Shown piece by piece: positions 57,357 through 64,000 of a stretch of 64,000 nt of DNA; within the stretch, counting starts at the first letter, position 1, and each line of letters starts with the position of its first letter. Below the pieces are notes generated by a model that was given only the letters and a program-made list of their open reading frames with translations, was not told where the DNA came from and did not search any database. This DNA is from Phlebotomus papatasi (Eukaryota > Arthropoda > Insecta > Diptera > Psychodidae). The stretch is taken from contig NC_077222.1 of the NCBI RefSeq assembly GCF_024763615.1, forward strand, positions 69,502,001 to 69,566,000, written 5' to 3'. The position numbers were made by a program, and so were the translations under genes.

Positions 57357-58808
57357 CACAAAAGTTTCAAAATGACTTTTTCTTCAAATTTACGACAGTA
57401 AAATTGCATTTAAAAAATCCAAAACTGTGTGTGGAAGAGCTTTATCATTTCTTCACTCTGAAAATAAAAGTTTTGTCAAATTGTCAAGAAAAGTTTGTCA
57501 AAAAGATATTCTTCCAAACAGAGTATGGGAAAAGTTTTGTCAAATCGGCGGCCTACTGAATCTTGTCAAAATTTTGTCAAAAAATTATTTGCTATTCGCC
57601 CTTCACTTGCCACTTGTCATTTTCTATTTTAAATAGTTTGAGTAAAGAAAGGAAAAAAAAGTTAATTAAAGTCGGTTAATGAATATTAGAGTGCGGTTAA
57701 TTTCGTTGTAATAAGGGTCGGGGTATAGCAAGATGGAGTGGGGACGGATGTGACCCACCGTTGGGAAAGTCCTGATCGCAGCTACAACATACTAAATTCA
57801 AGAAAAAGCATAATCTATTTTTTGAAATATTCCACATCGAATTTTCGAAAATCAATTTTAAACAAAGTACGAAAACAGCTATAATTTGTAATACAAGATT
57901 TTTTTAGATTTAACTTTCCATTAATTTCATGAAATTTTAGAAACATAATACAGAGGTGACACACTCTGTTAATCGATTGTCAGTTTTCTCGTTTCACAAA
58001 ATTCTGGATAAAAAACTGAAAACATCTCTAATTATTTCTTGTACTGTTGTCGCTGTTGTGTAAGTTTTTATAAAAAGCATATTATACCGATTTTAGCATA
58101 ATTAAATGTAGAGAAAAACCACTCGTTTAATGAGACAATTTTCTCTTCATTAAACACATCGCAGCCATTGCAGTCCATTTGTTCGTTAGAATGAGTTGGT
58201 TTCAAATATTAAATTCCTTTTTTATCGTACACTCTGACACAAATTCCACTAGTTGCTTATTTTCACTAAAAGTGTAAACAAGTTATTGGAACTTGGAACA
58301 CATATTTTAATTGTTGTTTAATTTCTTTTATGTTTTTAATTTTTTAATTAAATTCATGCGTTAAAAAAATAATAGAATTTTTTGAATAATTTCCATTGCT
58401 CGAGAAGGCAATTAATAATCCTTAGTTTTTTTAATTACTGTCCTATAACCTTCTCCTAGTCCCTTGAAAATTCAAATATTATAGTATAATTACGCTTATC
58501 AAAAAATTTAAGAAACATGAAGTCACGGAGTTTATTTATCTTTTTCTTATTTGTAATCAGAATCAGTATAGAAATAGAAGTCAAACAGTAATGACTCTTA
58601 CATACTTGAGAAATTGATGTCCATATTGGAGCAAATTGCCTACGCCTCTGTAGGAGGAACTGCCAAATATGGACATAAATTTCTATAGTGTGTAGAGGCC
58701 ATAAGAGATATCGACTTCTAAACTTCACTGACCCCCACAAAAGTCAATATTTCACATATTCTGAGTAGAAAAAGATATTCGTTATAAAGTTTGTACAAAA
58801 TTCGTTAG
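57357..58808. other. non-coding stretch between divergent genes
   Basis: Part of it (about 57775-57870) is an inverted relative of 32105-32200. A GC-richer patch at 57710-57780 is unrecognised. The 69- and 94-codon ORFs show no family resemblance. Confidence 0.4.
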
Positions 58809-60094
58809 TTAACCCTTTAACGACGAGACACTTTTTACGGACTGAAAATCAACAATAAAAATTAAACTGAGAATCATAATCAATGATAAGTTTTACATCT
58901 AACCTTGGAAAGTCCAACAGAGTCTGATTCGGTGTATTTTGTGCTTCTATGAACGATAGGCACAAAAATAGCCTAAAAATTTAAGTAATTTTTCTGACAA
59001 TACAAATAAATAATATTTTTCGCTTTAATGAAAAATATTACGTTGAGTATTGCAGTTTTTATTGTCGAAAGGGTTTTGCTTAAAAAAAATGGAGGTATAA
59101 AAATAAATAAAATCAATTATGAATTTGATAATTTAAAAATTCGCCATTAGGTGAAAATTGCACAAAATTGAGCAACAAATTGTGCGCAAAACTTAAGACT
59201 TACATAAATTCCAACTGATAATAAGTCGTAAAGTACTCGTATTTGGGAAACCGTAAGATATAGACTTTCGATCTTCAATGACCCCCACCTAAGTCAATAT
59301 TCACTAGACTAATATTTTATCGATTTTTGTCAGTCCCTAACTAGCTCCATGATTTGTAATTTTTAAATGAGGCGAATATTTTTGTTAGATCCATCACGGA
59401 ATCTGTAAGGGCGGAGCCCTTAAAGCAATCGCGTAGATGAGTACCTCGGCCACCAGAGATTTCTCCAGAACCCTCAACGATCTATTCTCTACGACGGGCG
59501 ATCCAACATACAGTACACTCTCTCTCAATCGGGCATTTAGGGCAAAATGTCATTCAAATTATCGATAGATTTGGGCATCACAGTAATTGTAAATTCCACA
59601 AAAAGCGTTCAATTCCTCACAGGGCTAACACTACACTGAGAAAAAAAGGGGTGCGATTAACTTTTTATCCTAGTAACGTTAACACTTTTTAGGTGTAAAA
59701 ATATTTCAACATTTTTTAATGTTAATTTTACACCTTTTTAAGGGTAAAATTAACATGAAAAAGGGTACCTTTAACTCTTAATACACCTAAAAAGGGTAAT
59801 ATTTACACCGATATTGGATCAATACTGCAGGGTAAAATTAACATTTCCGGAATGTTATTTTAACTTTTTCGGATTTCTCTCAGAGTGTAGGAATGCTCTT
59901 AGGAAAAATCGGCGCCGCTCTGAAATACATCTATGATGTCAAATTCAAATACCAACGGGGAGTTTAACTGTTGGAGAGACGAGGAGAAGCTAGTGCTAAC
60001 ATTTATTATAAAAGAAAAAAATTATTAAAAATAATAGAAATGAACTTCTTTCTGTTATGCTCAACAGATTTTTTTGTGGTTCTTAAAGGGTTAA
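58809..60094. mobile_element. possible 1.29-kb TTAA-flanked element
   Basis: TTAACCCTTTAACGACGAGA at the left and TTAACCCTTTAAGAACC (reversed) at the right, on TTAA 58809-58812 and 60091-60094. Only about 13 bp of TIR match, so the pairing could be between ends of two elements. It contains a nested CACTG-ended element at 59632-59889. Confidence 0.45.
59632..59889. mobile_element. CACTG-ended MITE, copy 1
   Basis: About 258 bp from CTACACTGAGAAAA to the inverse TTCTCTCAGAGTGTAG. The interior holds repeated 'gtgtaaaa', 'gggtaaaattaacat' and 'ttaatgttaattttacacc' phrases. The same element in opposite orientation is at 62760-62993. Confidence 0.8.
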
Positions 60095-60181
60095 ACAAGT
60101 TTACGTATTTTTGTTAGATGTGCTACCTACGCCACTGACTGTGTGAGCACCACAAATGTACCGGCATTTTACTATATCGTC

Positions 60182-60335
60182 AGTCAGTGTGCGTGCTCCA
60201 TGCGAAAGACAAGGCTTCCTCGCACGAGAGCTGGCCTGGAGGTTAAACGGACAGTATTTCTCAGTGAATTGAAGCACATAAAACTGTGGAAGTTCATGTA
60301 AAAAAGGCTTGTGTGTCTCAATAGGAAGACAGGGA
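60182..60335 (+). promoter_or_regulatory. putative promoter and 5'UTR exon of the ABCC gene
   Basis: TCAGTCAGT at 60180-60188 fits the arthropod initiator, about 446 bp upstream of the ATG, in a locally GC-richer patch. A downstream AGGGA-GTAAGA (60336) is a good donor, and CTCCCATAG just before the ATG (AG at 60624-60625) a plausible acceptor. The leader would contain a 33-codon upstream ORF starting at 60200. No experimental support can be read from sequence. Confidence 0.35.
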
Positions 60336-60627
60336 GTAAGATAAATTTATATTGAACATAATCACAGGAGCATAAGACCTTCAATTGAAGCCTTGAACTC
60401 CATCAAAAAAAAATTTCTGTTCCATTTAATCTTGCATTTATAGTAATTCTGCGTAATTCTTATCTAAATCTTGAGCCTGGGTGCTTTTTCTCTGTGCCCT
60501 ATTTCTATCACATTTTTCTAAATCAAGTGCACGCGATTGTCTTTGAGTTTGTAAATATTTACCCTTCCATGAGATGCCAGCAGCTGACATAGTATTCTCA
60601 TTACACTTTCTCTAATCTCCCATAGGC

Positions 60628-63252
60628 ATGGATTCTTCGAAAAAGCCGGAAAAGAAAAATCCTCGTGCTGGAGCTTCAATCTTCTCCCAATTGTTCTTCA
60701 CTTGGACAATACCCGTGCTATTTCAGGCCTCACGAAGAGGACTGTCTCAGGAGGATCTCACAGAGTGCCTGAAGAAGGATCAATCGGACAAATTAGGTGA
60801 CAAACTCGAACAGGAATGGGAGAGAGAAGTCCAGAAAGCCAATCAGGAACACCGTGAACCCAATTTGAGATCAGCAATTATTCGACTGTATCTTTCTCCT
60901 TGTCTCCTCGATGGATTCCTCATTTTCCTCTTTGTCTTAATTAAGTGAGGATCTAGAAATGAATTCTGATTTTGACAGAACCGACAGAACAATTTCTAAT
61001 ATGTTTTTCTTGTTTTCTTTACAGATCTTCTCTGCCTGTTGTTCTCGCTCAGTTTCTTCTACAATTCCAGCGTCCTCCAACAACAGAATTCCTTGTGGGA
61101 TTGTCAGTGAATCCAGATGATGACCACTTTAATCGAACTACACGGGCAATTGTTCAAAATGCAACAGGTAACTTGATTGATTCTCCGCCGGAAATTACTT
61201 TTGATGGAGCAATGGAAACACTGGAAATGTCCACAAAGTCCCAGTGGACTTCAACGGTATGGAATGATATGTACTGCCTGGCAGCTGGAGTGGTCAGTTT
61301 AACCTTCCTGGCCTGTATCATCAACCATCATGCGGATCTGCGACTGAGAATGCTAGGAGCACGTCTCCGGATAGCCTGCTGTGCCCTCATTTACCGGAAA
61401 ACGCTACGAGTGTCAAAGAAAGCCGCAGGACAGACATCTACAGGCTACCTGGTGAATCTCCTGTCCAATGATGTAAGTCGCCTGGATTTTGTTTTCCAAT
61501 TTATGCACTATGTATGGATCTTGCCCTTCCAATCTATCCTGATAAGTTACCTGATCTGGAGGCAAGTTGGCCTGGCATCCTTGGTGGGTGTTGTTGGTCT
61601 CCTGCTCAAGACAATTCCTGTCCAAACTGGCCTCAGTCGTCTCAGTTCGATGTTGAGGGTGAAAGTGGCCAAGAGAACTGATCACAGAGTCGGAATAATG
61701 AATGAACTGATCCAGGGAATTAAATTGATCAAAACATATGCCTGGGAGATTCCCTTTCAGGCAATCGTAGCCGAAGCGAGACGTCGTGAAGTTAAACAAA
61801 TCCGGAGAGCTTCCTACATTCGAGGAATTTATCTCAGCACAATGGTCTTCACCGAGAGATCAACTCTCTTCATCACAATAGCTGCCTGTGTCTATCTGGG
61901 ATATCCCATCACGGCGGACGTTGTCTTCTCCATGGCACAATTCTTCAATATTCTTCAGCTCACAGCGGCAATTTTCTATCCACTAGCCCTGTCCCTATGG
62001 GCAGAAGCCAGTGTTTCAGTGGTGAGAATTGGGGATTATTTGAAATTTGAAGAGCAGGATGAAGTTGTCCAGGGCCTGAACCACCATGAAGATGCAAAAG
62101 ATGCCGATTTAGCCATTGAATTAGCTAATTTATCGGCCACTTGGGAAAGTGAAAAAGTCAAGACTCTCCAAGATGTGAGCTTCAGCGTAAAACCTGGACA
62201 GTTGTGTGCTGTCATTGGACCAGTAGGATCTGGCAAGAGTAGTCTACTGCAGCTCCTTCTCGGCGAGATGCCAATTCACACAGGAACAGCCACTATCAAT
62301 GGTGCCCTTTCATATGCATCTCAAGAGCCCTGGCTCTTCACAGGTTCCGTTCGGCACAACATCCTCTTCGGTCAGCCCTACGATCGACGCCGATACCATG
62401 AAGTTGTTCGACACTGTGCTCTCCTCACAGATTTCGAGCAGCTTCCCAATGGTGATCAGACGATGGTGGGCGAACGAGGAGCCGCTCTGTCTGGTGGTCA
62501 AAAAGCGAGAATAAGTCTCGCACGCTGTGTCTATCGTGAAGCCTCGGTCTACCTTCTCGATGATCCACTGAGCGCCGTTGACGCCCACGTGGGCCGACAT
62601 CTGTTCGACGAAGTCATCGGATCGAATGGATGTCTGGCACGCAATAAAAGTACACGTCTTCTGGTCACTCACCAGGTGCACTATCTCAAATCAGCTGACT
62701 GGATCATTATCATTGACAATGTGAGTTTTGTTGTATATTGATTTTTGCATTTACTCATGCACTGAGAGAAATCCGAAAAAGTCAAAATAACATTCCGGAA
62801 ATGTCAATTTTACCCTGCAGTATTGATCCGAAAACGGTGTAAATATTACCCTTTTTAGGTGTATTATGGGTTAAAGTTACCCTTTTTAATATTAATTTTA
62901 CCCTTAAAAGGTGTAAAATTAACATTAAAAAATGTTGATATATTTTTACACCCAAAAAATGTTAAAGTAATAGTGTAAGTAATAGTAACAGTGTAGATAA
63001 ATTCCTCTCACAAAATACACTTTCACTTTTCAGGGAAAAATTTCACGACAAGGCACCTATACAGAACTTTCAAACAGCAATTTGGATTTTGCCAAATTGT
63101 TGCAGAGAGAGGAACGTACACCTGAGAAAGTTAAACATCCCTCCGTATCATCGCTTGAAGCTGAAAGTGACGATGAAGATATACCCTTCATAGACGGCTA
63201 TGTTGGCATTAAGAAACGATCCTCTTCTGAATCATCGAAACAGAGCAAATTG
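60628..63252 (+). CDS. ABCC4/MRP4-like ABC transporter, 5' half (cut by window edge)
   Basis: Three exons: 60628-60944, 61025-62720 and 63034-63252, with GTGAGG/CAG, GTGAGT/CAG and a final GTAAGT donor leading out of the window. They encode 744 residues. Residues 1-55 (NPRAGASIFSQLFFTWTIPV, then LFQASRRGLSQEDL) are the ABCC4-type N-terminus, with no extra N-terminal membrane domain. A six-helix transmembrane domain follows (about 85-435; the glycosylation-like insert at 128-180 lies between helices 1 and 2). The first nucleotide-binding domain has Walker A GPVGSGKSS (504-512), Q-loop SQEPW (538-542), signature LSGGQ (594-598), Walker B YLLDD (615-619) and H-loop THQ (H655). The residue after the Walker B aspartate is D, not E, as is usual in NBD1 of ABCC proteins. 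Residues 672-744 start the acidic, serine-rich linker. The protein should export organic anions or conjugates at a membrane using ATP; the substrate is unknown. The second half must lie to the right. Confidence 0.95.
62760..62993. mobile_element. CACTG-ended MITE, copy 2, in an ABCC intron
   Basis: It begins CACTGAGAGAAATCCGAAAA plus AGTC and ends near AACAGTG. It aligns in inverse orientation with 59632-59889 through 'cattccgg', 'accctgcagtattgatcc', 'cggtgtaaatattaccct' and 'ttaattttaccctt'. It lies in the intron between exons 2 and 3. Confidence 0.8.
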
Positions 63253-63358
63253 GTAAGTCTAAATTACTTTTAATTTTATTTTTAATTTTCCATACTTCTA
63301 ATATTTTCTGAAATGGTTTTAATTATTGAGGGAAAAATCAAAAAAAATCCTTAATTTA

Positions 63359-63590
63359 CTAGGGTAACTGTACCAAATTTCGGACAGCTTGCAATTTCGG
63401 CCACTTCGTTTGTTTATCAAATTTCCATTATTTTGTGTGTGTTTCATACTCTAGATCTCTAGAGAATATATAATGCAAAAAATAACAAAAAACGTTACTT
63501 CGACGAACGAAAAGACTTCGGAAAAATTCCGGAAAGGCAAGGAACTATGAGAATGAAGATGGCCGAAATATTACCCAAAGTTATGTCTAT
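63359..63590. mobile_element. TIR element with a pogo-type fossil, in an ABCC intron
   Basis: The left end TAGGGTAACTGTACCAAATT plus TCGGACAGC is that of the 20422-20959 element. The interior reads KTSEKFRKGKEL before a stop, paralleling TLEEFRKGKEL there. The right part 'atggccgaaatattacccaaagttatgtctatattt' matches the right flank of the 26.1-27.1-kb element. The exact right end is unclear because copy D of the large repeat begins at 63596. Confidence 0.65.
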
Positions 63591-63595
63591 ATTTT

Positions 63596-64000
63596 ACTGC
63601 TCGAACTCAAAGAGAGAGCAGTTATATAATCGTCTTTATTTTTCAACTTTTCACTGTTCTGGAGCTTAAACGGTAAGAGATATCGAATTCCAGTCTTACA
63701 TGAACCCCAATAAAAAAAACAATATCTCAACGTTTTTTCACCTCCCCCCCCCCCTCTATATCGCTTCAAAACCATGATTTTTCGTTTTTTCTCAAAATTG
63801 GCCCAAGCTTTTTCAATGATTTTCAGATATGTTTTAGAGGTAGTCCAGGCGAACATTCGAAATCACTCCAAAAAATCCCACAAAATAGTTTTAAGAGTTA
63901 ATAGAATTGATTGTGGACAAATATTATTTATAGGTTTATGACTAGCGCACAATAACATTTGTTTTGTAAACATGTTTTTGACATTTCAATGAGACTGAGT
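63596..64000 (-). repeat. large dispersed repeat, copy D (inverted, cut by window edge)
   Basis: It starts with CTGCTCGAACTCAAAGAGAG plus AGCAGT, the inverse of the right end of copies A and B. It continues with the inverse of 'cttaccgttt', 'gactgg', 'aaccatg' and 'gacatatc-aaaatgaac'-type blocks up to the window edge. Lies in the ABCC intron after exon 3. Confidence 0.65.

Noticed and set aside
61413..61799. 128-codon minus ORF and other ORFs opposite the ABCC exons
   Set aside because: Antisense shadows of the strongly supported ABC transporter exon.

Overview
The window looks like AT-rich nuclear DNA of an insect, most likely a dipteran. The evidence is spliced genes with GT-AG introns, arthropod-type TCAGT initiator motifs, an insect-type (PRIP-like) aquaporin exon, a METTL9 homologue, an ABCC4-type transporter, and very dense miniature inverted-repeat elements (MITEs). 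A phlebotomine sand fly or another nematoceran would fit, but the genus is a guess. Nothing suggests bacterial, organellar or viral DNA.

Only three host genes can be supported. (1) Minus strand, 19351-19542: one aquaporin coding exon with a consensus donor. A possible distal first exon at 39043-39061 has the right phase; the NPA-box exons were not found and probably lie to the left of the window. (2) Minus strand, 54034-55347: a complete METTL9-type protein-histidine methyltransferase gene with four coding exons (307 residues) and one 5'UTR exon. (3) Plus strand, 60628 to beyond the right edge: the 5' half of an ABCC4/MRP4-like transporter gene (cytosolic N-terminus, first transmembrane domain, complete first nucleotide-binding domain, start of the linker). 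Genes 2 and 3 are divergent, about 5 kb apart.

The rest is non-coding and heavily built from transposable elements, many nested. I delimited: TA-flanked inverted-repeat families, four of which carry fossils of a Pipsqueak/pogo-type helix-turn-helix; TTAA-flanked (piggyBac-type) elements at 32.7, 51.6, 51.8 and possibly 58.8 kb; a hAT-type element with an 8-bp duplication at 55.9 kb; a Mutator-like element with a 9-bp duplication at 46 kb; a tRNA-like SINE pair; and non-LTR retrotransposon 3' ends with clear target-site duplications at 17.7, 20.8, 31.2 and 55.8 kb, plus a decayed one at 42 kb. A larger repeat family (about 0.7-1.2 kb) occurs four times (13.6, 22.9, 34.9, 63.6 kb).

The nesting gives a relative insertion history and explains most ORFs longer than 60 codons as chance or as transposon relics. 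I saw no CRISPR array, rRNA gene or intact transposase gene, and no convincing new multi-gene system. The most useful leads are the pogo-type fossils inside the inverted-repeat families, the candidate distal aquaporin exon, and the GC-rich island at 40.2-40.7 kb.
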